Origin: Archivesica marissinica
Taxonomy: Eukaryota > Mollusca > Bivalvia > Venerida > Vesicomyidae
DNA: 64,000 bases
Direction of reading: 5' to 3'
NCBI GenBank assembly: GCA_014843695.1
Contig: CM026400.1
Span: 49,302,171 to 49,366,170 of the forward strand
Below the pieces are notes generated by a model, which was not told where the DNA came from, ran no database searches, and saw nothing but the letters and a program-made list of their open reading frames with translations. A program made the translations under genes and the position numbers. The first letter of the stretch is position 1. The number at the start of each line of letters is the position of its first letter. Below, piece after piece: positions 11,301 through 26,300 of this stretch.

Positions 11301-14300
11301 GTTGTAGTGTAGTGCCCGGTAGAGATGGGTTGTAGTGTAGTGCCCGGTAGAGATGGGTTGTAGTGTAGTGCCCGGTAGAGATGGGTTGTAGTGTAGTGCC
11401 AGGTAGAGATGGGTTGTAGTGTAGTGCCCGGTAGAGATGGGTTGTGTAGTGTAGTGCCTGGTAGAGATGGGTTGTAGTGTAGTGCCCGGTAGAGATGGGT
11501 TGTGTAGTGTAGTGCCTGGTAGAGATGGGTTGTAGTGTAGTGCCCGGTAGAGATGGGTTGTAGTGTAGTGCCAGGTAGAGATGGGTTGTAGTGTAGTGCC
11601 CGGTAGAGATAGGTTGTAGTGTAGTGCCGGTTGTGTGTGTGCCAGGTAGAGATGGGTTGTAGTGTACATGGTACTTAGACAATAGGACGGATACTTACCA
11701 AGATATAGGCATTTTTGTTGAGAAATCTTATAAATTGTTCAAGGCACCAAAAGCAGCATTTTAAGCATCTGAAATTGTACAAATAAACATGTCGTACATG
11801 TAACAGAATTGTGTATGACTTGTAATGGAATAACAACCAGGTATCTCAAATTGAGCCCAGTTTCATTAAAAAATGAGAGAAAAAACCATTGTTGTCGAAG
11901 TCCACAAAGTACCCTCGACTTATGGCCGGGAATGTACGGTAATTATTGAAATTACAAGGGAATGTATGGTAATTATTGAAATTACAAGGGAATGTATGGT
12001 AATTATTGATATTACAAGGAATGTATGGTAATTATTGAAATTACAAGGGAATGAATTACAAGGGAATGTATGGTAATTATTGAAATTACAAGGGAATGTA
12101 TGGTAATTATTGATATTACAAGGGAATGTACGGTAATTATTGATATTACAAGGGTATGTACGGTAATTATTGAAATTACAAGGGAATGTACGGTAATTAT
12201 TGATATTACAGTGGGAGAATGCGAAGCAGCATTGTTAATTGCACCTAAATTTGAAATTTAGGTGCAATTATTTTTTATATAGTTTTGATGTTACAAAATA
12301 TGTACTACATAACATGTAACAATATAACATCTCAGTGGCCTAGGCATCCACATACGGAGCAGATGTCAAAGGTTCTGATATGGCCGGTTAGTGAACCGGC
12401 TGCTAGTTAAATAATGATTACCGATTGCCTACACGGATATGATTCGGGAAGTACCGACTGATGTTCATAAAAAAGATGTCTCATAAAGTCAGTAATGACT
12501 GGTCTTTTAAATAGGGGTGACACTATTATAATAAGCAAGCAATTTACTTCTATAGCACATAACAATATAACGCGTAACTTCTATAGCACATAACAATATA
12601 ACGCGTAACTTCACATAACAATATAACGCGTAACTTCTATAGCACATAACAATATAACGCGTAACTTCTATAGCACATAACAATATAACGCGTAACTTCT
12701 ATAGCACATAACAATATAACGCGTAACTTCTATAGCACATAACAATATAACGCGTAACTTCTATAGCACATAACAATATAACGCGTAACTGCTATAGCAC
12801 ATAACAATATAACGCGTAACTTCTATAGCACATAACAATATAACGCGTAACTTCTATAGCACATAACAATATAACGCGTAACCACATAACATGTTACAAT
12901 ATAACAGACATTTTCCTTGCTAATATTTACTTCAATATAACACAGACATTTTCTTTGCTAATATTTACTTCAATACAATATAACACAGACATTTTCCTTG
13001 CTAATATTTACTTCAATACGATATAACACAGACATTTTCCTTGCTAATATTTACTTCAATACAATATAACACAGACATTTTCTTTGCTAATATTTACTTC
13101 AATACAATATAACAGACATTTTCTTGGCTAATATTTACTTCAATACAATATAACACAGACATTTTCCTTGCTAATATTTACTTCAATATAACACAGACAT
13201 TTTCTTTGCTAATATTTACTTCAATACAATATAACACAGACATTTTCCTTGCTAATATTTACTTCAATACGATATAACACAGACATTTTCCTTGCTAATA
13301 TTTACTTCAATACAATATAACACAGACATTTTCTTTGCTAATATTTACTTCAATACAATATAACAGACATTTTCTTGGCTAATATTTACTTCAATACAAT
13401 ATAACACAGACATTTTCCTTGCTAATATTTACTTCAATACAATATAACAGACATTTTCTTGGCTAATATTTACTTCAATACAATATAACACAGGCATTTT
13501 CTTTGCTAATATTTACTTCAATACAATATAACAGACATTTTCTTGGCTAATATCTACTTCAATACAATATAACACAGACATTTTCCTTGCTAATATTTAC
13601 TTAAATACAATATAACACAGACATTTTCCTTGCTAATACAATATAACACAGACATTTTCTTTGCTAATATTTACTTCAATACAATATAACAGACATTTTC
13701 CTTGCTAATATTTACTTCAATACGATATAACACAGACATTTTCCTTGCTAATACAATATAACACAGACATTTTCTTTGCTAATATTTACTTCAATACAAT
13801 ATAACACAGACATTTTCCTTGCTAATATTTACTTCAATACGATATAACACAGACATTTTCCTTGCTAATATTTACTTAAATACAATATAACACAGGCATT
13901 TTCTTGGCTAATATTTACTTCAATACAATATAACAGACATTTTCTTTGCTAATATTTACTTCAATACAATATAACACAGACATTTTCTTGGCTAATATTT
14001 ACTTCAATACAATATAACACAGGCATTTTCTTTGCTAATATTTACTTCAATACAATATAACAGACATTTTCTTGGCTAATATCTACTTCAATACAATATA
14101 ACACAGACATTTTCCTTGCTAATATTTACTTAAATACAATATAACACAGACATTTTCCTTGCTAATACAATATAACACAGACATTTTCTTTGCTAATATT
14201 TACTTCAATACAATATAACAGACATTTTCCTTGCTAATATTTACTTCAATACGATATAACACAGACATTTTCCTTGCTAATACAATATAACACAGACATT

Positions 14301-17300
14301 TTCTTTGCTAATATTTACTTCAATACAATATAACACAGACATTTTCCTTGCTAATATTTACTTCAATACGATATAACACAGACATTTTCCTTGCTAATAT
14401 TTACTTAAATACAATATAACACAGGCATTTTCTTGGCTAATATTTACTTCAATACAATATAACAGACATTTTCTTTGCTAATATTTACTTCAATACAATA
14501 TAACACAGACATTTTCTTGGCTAATATTTACTTCAATACAATATAACACAGACATTTTCCTTGCTAATATTTACTTAAATACGATATAACACAGACATTT
14601 TCCTTGCTAATATTTACTTAAATACGATATAACACAGACATTTTCTTTGCTAATATTTACTTCAATACAATATAACACAGACATTTTCCTTGCTAATATT
14701 TACTTCAATACGATATAACACAGACATTTTCTTTGCTAATATTTACTTCAATACGATATAACACAGACATTTTCTTTGCTAATATTTACTTAAATACGAT
14801 ATAACACAGACATTTTCCTTGCTAAATACAATATAACACAGGCATTTTCTTTGCTAATATTTACTTCAATACAATATAACAGACATTTTCTTGGCTAATA
14901 TTTACTTCAATACAATATAACACAGACATTTTCCTTGCTAATATTTACTTAAATACAATATAACACAGACATTTTCCTTGCTAATACAATATAACACAGA
15001 CATTTTCTTTGCTAATATTTACTTCAATACAATATAACAGACATTTTCCTTGCTAATATTTACTTCAATACGATATAACACAGACATTTTCCTTGCTAAT
15101 ACAATATAACACAGACATTTTCTTTGCTAATATTTACTTCAATACAATATAACACAGACATTTTCCTTGCTAATATTTACTTCAATACGATATAACACAG
15201 ACATTTTCCTTGCTAATATTTACTTAAATACAATATAACACAGACATTTTCTTGGCTAATATTTACTTCAATACAATATAACAGACATTTTCTTTGCTAA
15301 TATTTACTTCAATACAATATAAAACAGACATTTTCTTTGCTAATACTTCAATACAATATAACACAGACATTTTCTTTGCTAATACTTACTTCAATGCGAA
15401 TTTAGCTACTGGATTTTCCGATCCTTTGAGTTTATGGTCTACGTACTCTAGCAACACCCGAATAATCTGTATGATGGCAACAATGAGGGAACCAAATGCC
15501 AGGGAACCAAGGTGGTATCTGTAAAACAGTACTGCAGATTTAATAATGGCTCAGGGTCTTAGTCACAAAATAGTCACCCTAGGGACCCTAACTTTGCCCC
15601 CTGGGGACCACATTTCTCCCTAAAATTTTCTTTTTACAATTTTTATACAAAATATTGTTCAGTAAGATACACTGGCCCATTAGTCAAATTGTGACATAAC
15701 CCTATTTTGTTGAAAATTGATTAACCCTTTCCCTCATAATAAAAAGTCATATCAGGTTCTCCAGCCCAATACAGTAACTATGTAATAGCTTGTCAGCTAC
15801 CAATAGATAAGAGACCAATAACTGTACCCTGTCCCCATAAGGTATTTCAGGAAAAACTGATAAAATGACCCCTATCATGTTTAACCCTGTTTTCCCTGAT
15901 AAAAACTTACTTTAATATATTTATGGTAAGAATAAAAATTTAGAAAAATAAATGATGTTTTCAACGATATAATTTTTAAAAGAAACTTTTTAGTATTTAC
16001 TTAGATATGGAGGTGTAAATATTGGACATGCAGGTTTTGGAGAATAATTATTATATTCGACTATATTTGTTTATTTAATAGTTAATAGTGCATGGAAAAG
16101 GGCGTGGCAACCTAAGTTGATTAAATCAATTTCCTAAATCAATTGGACTTTCTGATTAAAGACTCCACCCACATGGGTTTATTACCCTCTGTTTAGCTGG
16201 CAACATTAGCCATTCCATGAGGCTACAACACACATCCTTTGATATCAACAAGTTCCTAAGACACCGCCCTGTGTATTTCGAACTGGATGCTTCCTGTCCA
16301 ACTGTTGTCATGCCGACATTAGTCGGTAATTAGCATTAAAACCTTTGAACCCAAATGTTATTACCCTACGGCCATGTATACTGCATAGCAAAAAACATCA
16401 TGCTTGCATAACATTATGACTTACATGCACTTTGATCGATAGCCGATACAACAGAAACTTCAAACAAATTTCAAACACCTGCACCCCCCCCCCACCAGGG
16501 AACCCATTTAATGCATCATAATGTCACGTGATAAATGTTCTAATTTCAATCCAATTCTAATTTTAGACCATACGCATGAATTGGCCTGTGAATTAGCACT
16601 GTGGAAATTTACCAAATACCTAGATATTTTTATCCAAGCTAATGAATGGGTTTGCCCTGAGTAATTGCTATTTTTAGATTTATTTTCATTTTAACTGCAG
16701 ACATTTATAGAAATGTTCTTGTTGTTTATTGAAACATATTTTGACCGCTTTTCTTCCGTATTTAAGTAGCGAAAATGATGGATTTAAAACGGACACATAA
16801 AAACACGTATATATCAGGTGACTGGTATGGTCGTATATATCAGGTGCCCGATAACACGTAGAAATATGTATATATCAGGTGGCCGATAACACGTAGAAAT
16901 ACGTATATATCAGGGTATGGGTTAAATAACACAATTTAAGTCTGCAATCACGCGCTGTCTCACTTCTCCCAAACATTATGACCTAGAATGAGCTGTCAGG
17001 CTACTAGTAGTCTGAAGAATTCAATGAGAATAACCGTAATTATTTCTTAGGGGGAAAATGTTTGTTTTTGGGTTTAACGTAGCAAAAACAACTTAGGTCA
17101 TATGGCGACTATCCAGCTGTTATGGATGGACGAAGACCCACTCTGCCCCTCTGAGCAGTATTTAGTGCATGGGGCGGGCACCCAGGTAGAACCACCAACC
17201 TTTTGTAAACCAGCAGAATAAATTCCTCATTTGAAATAATTTGACAACCCCAGTGCGATTCGAACCTGCAGCAGTAAGGGGTAAGTGATTTGAAGTCGAC

Positions 17301-20300
17301 GACATGACAACCCCCGGGGATATTGGTTCGTTTCAGTGTATGATCGAATTATATTTCACTGAATTAACATTCAAAGCAATGTTATCGCAAGCAGCGCTAG
17401 CCGTGAGGGTTAATACCGGTAATTATCTATCATTTATTTAAGTGAACCAATTGTCTTTATTTTAGATAAAAAAGTATCTTTTACGAAGGAATTAAGTTCG
17501 AGCCACGCACAGGGCATTATTAGCCTGAATTAGAAGAGGTTGTGGTAGCGCAGTGGTAGGGTGTTCGCTTCTAGTGCGAATAGCCCCCCGAGTTTGTGCC
17601 TGCTGTAACAGTTACGATTGTGCCCATAGGCAATGCATTTGCCTATACTCTCCCTCGTGGAGATAGATTCCAGCAGGAATGAGGTCTCGAGAGTGATTAA
17701 TATAAGTTGTAAGAACTCGTTTCGCAATTGAGCTAAAATAAATTTGCATAAACAAACTAGAAGAACTTTGAACACGGTTGATCCATACCTGAAGCACCTG
17801 TACACAGATTTCAGCAGCGGGAAGGCGGGTATGTCCCGGGGCTTCTCAAAGGCCCAGTAGTACGAGGCAAATGCTCCAGCCAATGCCATCTCTCCAAGTG
17901 CAATACAGAAGTTCACCAGCCAAAACAACATGAACAGGTTGTAGAGTTGTAGGTAGAAGGTATATCTGAAACATGAACAGGTTGTAGATTTGTAGGTAGA
18001 ACAGGTTGTAGGTAGAAGGTATATCTGAAACAGAACAACATGAACAGGTTGTAGATTTGTACGTAGAAGGAATATCTGAAACAGAACAACATGAACAGGT
18101 TGTAGGTAGAAGGTATATCTGAAACAGAACAACATGAACAGGTTGTAGATTTGTACGTAGAAGGAATATCTGAAACAGAACAACATGAACAGGTTGTAGG
18201 TAGAAGGTATATCTGAAACAGAACAACATGAACAGGTTGTAGATTTGTACGTAGAAGGAATATCTGAAACAGAACAACATGAACAGGTTGTAGGTAGAAG
18301 GTATATCTGAAACAGAACAACATGAACAGGTTGTAGATTTGTACGTAGAAGGAATATCTGAAACAGAACAACATGAACAGGTTGTAGGTAGAAGGTATAT
18401 CTGAAACAGAACAACATGAACAGGTTGTAGATTTGTACGTAGAAGGAATATCTGAAACAGAACAACATGAACAGGTTGTAGGTAGAAGGTATATCTGAAA
18501 CAGAACAACATGAACAGGTTGTAGATTTGTACGTAGAAGGAATATCTGAAACAGAACAACATGAACAGGTTGTGAAGGTACATCTGAAACAGAACAACAT
18601 GAACAGGTTGTAGGTAGAAGGTACATCTGAAACAGAACAACATGAACAGGTTGTAGATAGAAGGTATATCTGAAACAGAACAACATAAACAGGTTGTAGA
18701 TTTGTAGGTAGAAGGTATATCTGAAACAGAACAACATGAACAGGTTGTAGATTTGTAGGTAGAAGGTATATCTGAAACAGAACAACATGAACAGGTTGTA
18801 GGTAGAAGGTACATCTGAAACAGAACAACATGAACAGTTTGTAGGTAGAAGGTATATCTGAAACAGAACAACATAAACAGGTTGTAGATTTGTAGGTAGA
18901 AGGTATATCTGAAACAGAACAACATAAACAGGTTGTAGATTTGTAGGTAGAAGGTATATCTGAAACAGAACAACATGAACAGGTTGTAGATTTGTAGGTA
19001 GAAGGTATATCTGAAACAGAACAACATGAACAGGTTGTAGGTAGAAGGTACATTTGAAACAGAACAACATGAACAGGTTGTAGGTAGAAGGTACATTTGA
19101 AACAGAACAACATGAACAGGTTGTAGATTTGTAGGTAGAAGGTATATCTGAAACAGAACAACATAAACAGGTTGTAGATTTGTAGGTAGAAGGTATATCT
19201 GAAACAATCAAAACTCAGAACAATTTAAACAAGTTGTTGATATCAGAACAACATAAACAGGCTGCAGATCTTAGATCAACATAAACAGGTTGTAGATCTT
19301 ATATCAACATAAACAGGCTGCAGATCTTAGATCAACATAAACAGGTTGTATATCTTAGATCAACATAAACAGGCTGCAGATCTTAGATCAACATAAACAG
19401 GCTGCAGATCTTAGATCAACATAAACAGGCTGCAGATCTTAGATCAACATAAACAGGTTGTATATCTTAGATCAACATAAACAGGCTGCAGATCATAGAT
19501 CAACATAAACAGGTTGTAGATCTTAGATCAACATAAACAGGTTGTAGATCTTAGATCAACATAAACAGGTTGTAGATCGCGCAACAAAAATTGACCAAAT
19601 TGTTTTAGATGATTCATCATTTAACTCAAAATATTGACTGATGCCGGACGACAGCTGCAGGATGGTCCATCCACCTATACCAGCTACCACATACTCACTC
19701 TATAACAAAGCACACACAAAATGTTCCTGCAATAAAAGCAATGAAATAAAACTGCCAACTGTTAGTAATACTTCAAACAATACGTGAATTTTGGTTTCCC
19801 CGAGCGTATAAAAACAGCCTGGAGCACTGTTTAGTAGATAAAACATAAATACAAAGATTTGGCTGTACACGGTTTGGGAAATGAACTTTGGCTAACCATC
19901 AGCATGAAAACTAGGCAGCAATAAATCGGGGCTCATTCTAGAGGGCGACATGGGTGAAGTAGTCGCCCTAGGAACCCTGACTTCGCCCCCAGAGCCCCCC
20001 ACTTCTCCCTAAATATATATTTATTTTTTTTACAATTTTCAGACAAAATATTGTCCAGCAAGATAAACTGGCCCATTATAAAGCACCCCTATTCAAATAT
20101 TGTATTTAATGGTCATACATTTGTATTTTGTATTTTAACAATATGTTGAAATTTATTAAATAATGCCATAAGATGACTTCTCCCAAATATTTGGGTCTAG
20201 CTTAAGTCCTGATAAATTAAATATGAATCAAATCGATAATAATCGAATTGAGATTTCCGAGATCGAATCGAACCTTCGATGAATCCTTGCTGCAGACTAT

Positions 20301-23300
20301 ATAAACCATTAAAAATAAATTTGTTTCTTTCGAGGGTTTAAAGTCACACCAACAGCTTAGGCGGCGATACGGCGACTCAACATGTGGACAGGTGTGAGCG
20401 ACATCATAGAGCCGGGTTGCTCTGTTATTTATTGGTAGACCTAAGTGTTTAATTCCAGCGCTCAGAACGGTCGACAGAACACGTTTTATTATGTTATATT
20501 TATGTTATATTTCGGGTTTTACGCCTGCATCAGCAACATTTTGGGCTATATCACAGGCGGGCAGTTTACCTAACATCATTCCTGGGCAGGCTCCGCGGTA
20601 AACAAGTATTTGAGTGCACCAAATGAGACACGGCCTGAGTGGGGCTCGAACCCATGACCACAAAACATGTTTTATTTAAATATTGTATAATAAATAACGT
20701 AAATACTAATATTATTTTGATTTTAACATGACAAAAAATGATCTAAAATGCGCAACAATAGTTGGTGTTAACATTTTTGAGTGCGTAAATGCCGTCGCAA
20801 CACTAAACAAATGCTAGTAAAATGATGTCACGATTTGAAGTCGCGCTGAAGTCGCGTGTTAAGTGCAAATATAAACAGTTTTATTGCAAATTTAAACAGT
20901 TTTATTGCAAATTTAAAGTTTTATTGCAAATTTAAACACGGTAAATTCCTTCTTTGCGAATAGAGACAAAATGCCTAGCCATGTTGGAATAAATCTATTG
21001 ATGAATCCTATTGTCCATACATACATATATTTGATGAATCCTATTGTCCATACATACATATATATATTTGATGAATCCTATTGTCCATACATATATTTGA
21101 TGAATCCTATTGTCCATACATATATTTGATGAATCCTATTGTCCATACATATATTTGATGAATCCTATTGTCCATACATACATATATTTGATGAATCCTA
21201 TTGTACATACATACATATATTTGATGAATCCTATTGTCCATACATACATATATTTGATGAATCCTATTGTCCATATATATATTTGATGAATCCTATTGTC
21301 CATACATATATTTGATGAATCCTATTGTACATACATACATATATTTGATGAATCCTATTGTCCATACATATATTTGATGAATCCTATTGTCCATACATAT
21401 ATTTGATGAATCCTATTGTCCATACATATATTTGATGAATCCTATTGTCCATACATATATTTGATGAATCCTATTGTCCATACATACATATATTTGATGA
21501 ATCCTATTGTCCATACATATATTTGATGAATCCTATTGTCCATATATATATTTGATGAATCCTATTGTCCATATATATATTTGATGAATCCTATTGTCCA
21601 TATATATATTTGATGAATCCTATTGTCCATACATACATATATTTGATGAATCCTATTGTCCATACATATATTTGATGAATCCTATTGTCCATACATATAT
21701 TTGATGAATCCTATTGTCCATACATATATTTGATGAATCCTATTGTCCATATATATATTTGATGAATCCTATTGTCCATACATACATATATTTGATGAAT
21801 CCTATTGTCCATACATACATATATTTGATGAATCCTATTGTCCATACATATATTTGATGAATCCTATTGTCCATACATATATTTGATGAATCCTATTGTC
21901 CATACATATATTTGATGAATCCTATTGTCCATACATATATTTGATGAATCCTATTGTCCATACATATATTTGATGAATCCTATTGTCCATACATATATTT
22001 GATGAATCCTATTGTCCATATATATATTTGATGAATCCTATTGTCCATACATACATATATTTGATGAATCCTATTGTCCATACATACATATATTTGATGA
22101 ATCCTATTGTCCATACATATATTTGATGAATCCTATTGTCCATACATATATTTGATGAATCCTATTGTCCATACATATATTTGATGAATCCTATTGTCCA
22201 TATATATATTTGATGAATCCTATTGTCCATACATACATATATTTGATGAATCCTATTGTCCATACATACATATATTTGATGAATCCTATTGTCCATACAT
22301 ATATTTGATGAATCCTATTGTCCATACATATATTTGATGAATCCTATTGTCCATACTTATATTTGACACTATTTACATACATCTTCATATAAAACTTTGT
22401 ATTCATGAACCGGAAAACATATGCATTTTCAGCGCTGCTTTTTTCGGTACCGAACAAGCGCCGATTAATTATAATTCGCTTCAGTCTATATTGCATGATG
22501 ATGTTTCAAAGCGTTTTTCGGCGCAGAATATTGCCGGCGCCGAAAAAATTCGCTTCGAGTAGCGATTTTATTCCGCGTGTCGGCTCCGTAATGATATAGT
22601 GAGGCGTTCTAGATAGGAAAAATGACGTAATTCCCGCCATTTCTGGGTTGAACAACATTATTCTTTATTTATTGGCATTCTCGCTATAAATGCCTATGGC
22701 CATTTAAATATTTTTACAAATATGACTATGACATTACACTTGTAACTACAGACGATAATCCAGGGTTCGCAGGTCTGATCCCCCGTCTGACTCTAATAAA
22801 ATTAACAGTCTTTCAGATGGGACGTTAAACCGAGGTCTCGTGTTGGTGCTTTACACCATGCACGTAAAAGAACCAGAGGAGACTCTGGAATGGGTCTCTG
22901 TCTGTATCATGCACTATCCTCCAACATCTAAAATGACTAATCTCTTCAGGAGGCGTCGCTCATATGGGCAACCGGTAGCGACGATAAATAAACGTAAAAC
23001 ACACACTTGCACCAACACACTAAGTACATGCATATAGGATATTGTAACCAAATACATTCGTGAATAGTATACGATTAAAATATTATTCATTTAAATGAAC
23101 AAAAAAATGTGTTCGTTTAAATGAATAATATTTCACTCAATATTTTTCGACATGCATAATATTATAAGATATTGTAACCAAATACATACGTGACCAAACA
23201 GCATATGAGTGAACTATTATTCATTTAATTTAATCAAACAAGTTTAAGTGTTAAATTAGGCTGAAAAGTGCGATAGAAAACGATGCTGCTGTGAGCTAAA

Positions 23301-26300
23301 TAGCGCTTGAACATACAGGACGTCACCGACAGCTTGAGTCCGAAAACATTCGCGCCTTGACAACATTTCAACATGCAGCAGCTAGGTACCACACGTGCAA
23401 AGCAGTGTGAAATAAAATGTGTTATTTCACCGCTTTCAACCAGTGGAATAACATAACACATTTTATTTCACTGATCAATTTTATTTCCTTGGAAAGCATA
23501 ACATAATTTATTACCTGAACCTGATGAGCCGCGGGAAGTATATAAATACACGAGTATTAACACGTTGGACTGGTAATCCAGGGATCACAGGTTCGATCCC
23601 CCATCTGACCGTAATAAAATTAATAGTCTTTCAGATGGGACTTTTAACTGAGGTCTCGTGTCGGTGCTTTACACTGTGCACGTAAAACAACCAGGAGACT
23701 ATGGATAGGGTCTGGTCTCTGTCTGTATCATTGTTAGTTTGGAATTATTGTATGTTGATAGAGAAATAAGAAATGGAATTAAGCAATAGAGCATGAAAAT
23801 ACTATATAAATACAATACATTTTATGTTAGTTTGGAATTATTACATGTTGATAGAGAAATAAGAAATGGAATTAAGCAATAGAGCATGAAAATACTATAT
23901 AAATACAATACATTTTATGTTAGTTTGGAATTATTACATGTTGATAGAGAAATAAGAAATGGCATTAAGCAATAGAGCATGAAAATACTATATAAATACA
24001 ATACATTTTATGTTAGTTTGGAATTATTGTATGTTGCTAGATGTTATGTTATATTTCGGGTTTCACGCCTGCATCAGCACCATTTCGGGCCATATCGCCG
24101 GCGGGCAGTTTATCTAACAACACCTTTCCTGAGCAGGCTCCAGCAGTTAACCAGTACTTGGGTGCACCAACCTACGTAAGAAACTGCCAACAGTTTCAAT
24201 TTTTCATTCAATGAATAGTATAATATAAAATACAACTAAATAAAATGTACCAGTTGAAATCATTATTTAGAATTCTTGTAGTTAGAATATATACGGTAAA
24301 TATACTAACTTGCCCTCCTGTGCATGATGTAACACCCCACACACCTCACTCAGTGTATTGTTCACCTGCAACACAACAGACACAGGTTACTTTTCATAGT
24401 CTCAACTTTCTTCAATTTCAAAATAATTATATGCACCACAATCTTTTGGCGGGGGGGGGTTATAGGGTCAAATGGTGACATTCCAGCTGTTATTGAAGAC
24501 AGAGGGGGCTCTTCCAAGCTGTATTTCAGGCAATGATGGCATCCCGGGTGAACCACCGACCTTTCGCAAGTCAGCAGAAAGAATTTGACATTCCCAGTGG
24601 GATTTGAACCTACAGCGGTGAGGGCCAAGTGATTTGAAGTAAACGACCGTAACCACTCAGCCACGGAAGCCCCGCCCCAAACATGATCAAATACTGTGAC
24701 AGTGAAAAACGTACAATCATTGTTAATAGCTTTACATAGCGGTTAGCACGCTAGCTTCTCACCAATGTAACCCAGGTTCGATACTCGGACTGGGAAGTAT
24801 TCGGGATGATAGTCACCACATCGGACATGTTGTGTATTCTCAGGGTGCTATGATTCGTTACACGAATGACCACATTTAGGCTTTATTCTGCGCCAATGAG
24901 AGTTATTAAAGCAGCATTACATCGTATGAAATAAAAGATATTTGAAAAATTCAATTTTTACGTATGGGTAGCAATGCTGCTACACATTCTAACATTATAC
25001 TGTGTATGCTTATGTTCATTTGGTAAACAGTGTTATTTTGCGATAAAACAAACTCGAAACCGAAAGTAGGACTTTCCGAGTCGATTGGTCACGCACTTGT
25101 TTACAACCGGAACGCATCGTCCGCACTTGTTTGCATTCGGAATGCATCATCCCCATTTGTCCCACGTTGTCTTTTTTAATTAAATAACTTGATATGTTGA
25201 TTCATACCTCTGTTAGCCAAGTCTTTTAGGGACATTTCTACATCCCCGCGAGGGGTTCGATATTAGAGGAAGATAGATAAGATAGATAGTCTTTCATGTT
25301 CAAAATATATACGTTGTTTTCTACATCCTCTGTTGTTTCACGTATACGACGGTTTAAATTTATTGGAATTTTATCGTTTCTGAGCGACTATTTTGATTTT
25401 TGTAAACACACACACATTAGTATTTATATTTTACCCAAAACATCCTTTATTACGATGTAATGCTGCTTTAATACAAGTTCGTTCAAGCTTGTTTTACAAT
25501 TGTTGTAAAAATCTATCTTTCTTGAATTTCAATATACCATATATTCCCGGCCAGAAGTGGACCTCTGCCGCAAGTCAACTATAGACTTGAAAATGCCAAT
25601 TTTAAGCTGGATGTATCCATAAGTCGAATGTACTTAGTGGACTTACAACATTCGTATCTTCTCCAATGAAAGTGCCAATCCTCTCCCGTATGTGTCATCA
25701 TTTGAATAGAATATTATGTGTTGTGGTAATTACCAAGTACCTAAAGCGACACTACATCGGTGAAAACGCAAATGTCCGCAGATTGTAATTTGCTATTATA
25801 TGGTATAAATTTTATCCAAATAGTTGCCTTAAAACGAGCATTTCAACAAATAAACAAACGTCGTATACGCGATTTGTTGACATAACAAAATAATGTAAAT
25901 AATTATGGTCGACATTTATGCGTAATACAAAGCTTTTATCCTGAATAACACGTGCTACAGTACATATTTGCCGTGATATCTCGCAAGTGTGCCAACGCAT
26001 ATTTATTTGTAGACTAACCTTGGTGAAATTATCTCTAAACGAAAGTATCGCATGTTTAGTATTGACTCCAATGACAACAAACGTCAATTCAGGAGCGTGG
26101 ATGACCATTATATAAAATCCTACTTTCACTTTTGAAAGTTTGTATACCACAAAAAACACTGTGTATTGAATCAATGTTAGTGTTCTAATGTATTCAGAAG
26201 AATTTGTAGTAGCAATGCATTTATACGTGAAAAACTGCATTTTATTTGCTTTTTGCGATGTAATTTTCACTTTAATAAGTAAATAAACAAAACTAATAAT

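Noticed and set aside
17530..19211. Minus-strand frames of 432 to 544 codons as one long exon
   Set aside because: Only the exon n part (17789-17965) is supported by family similarity and phase; the rest is array and, at the low end, a SINE.
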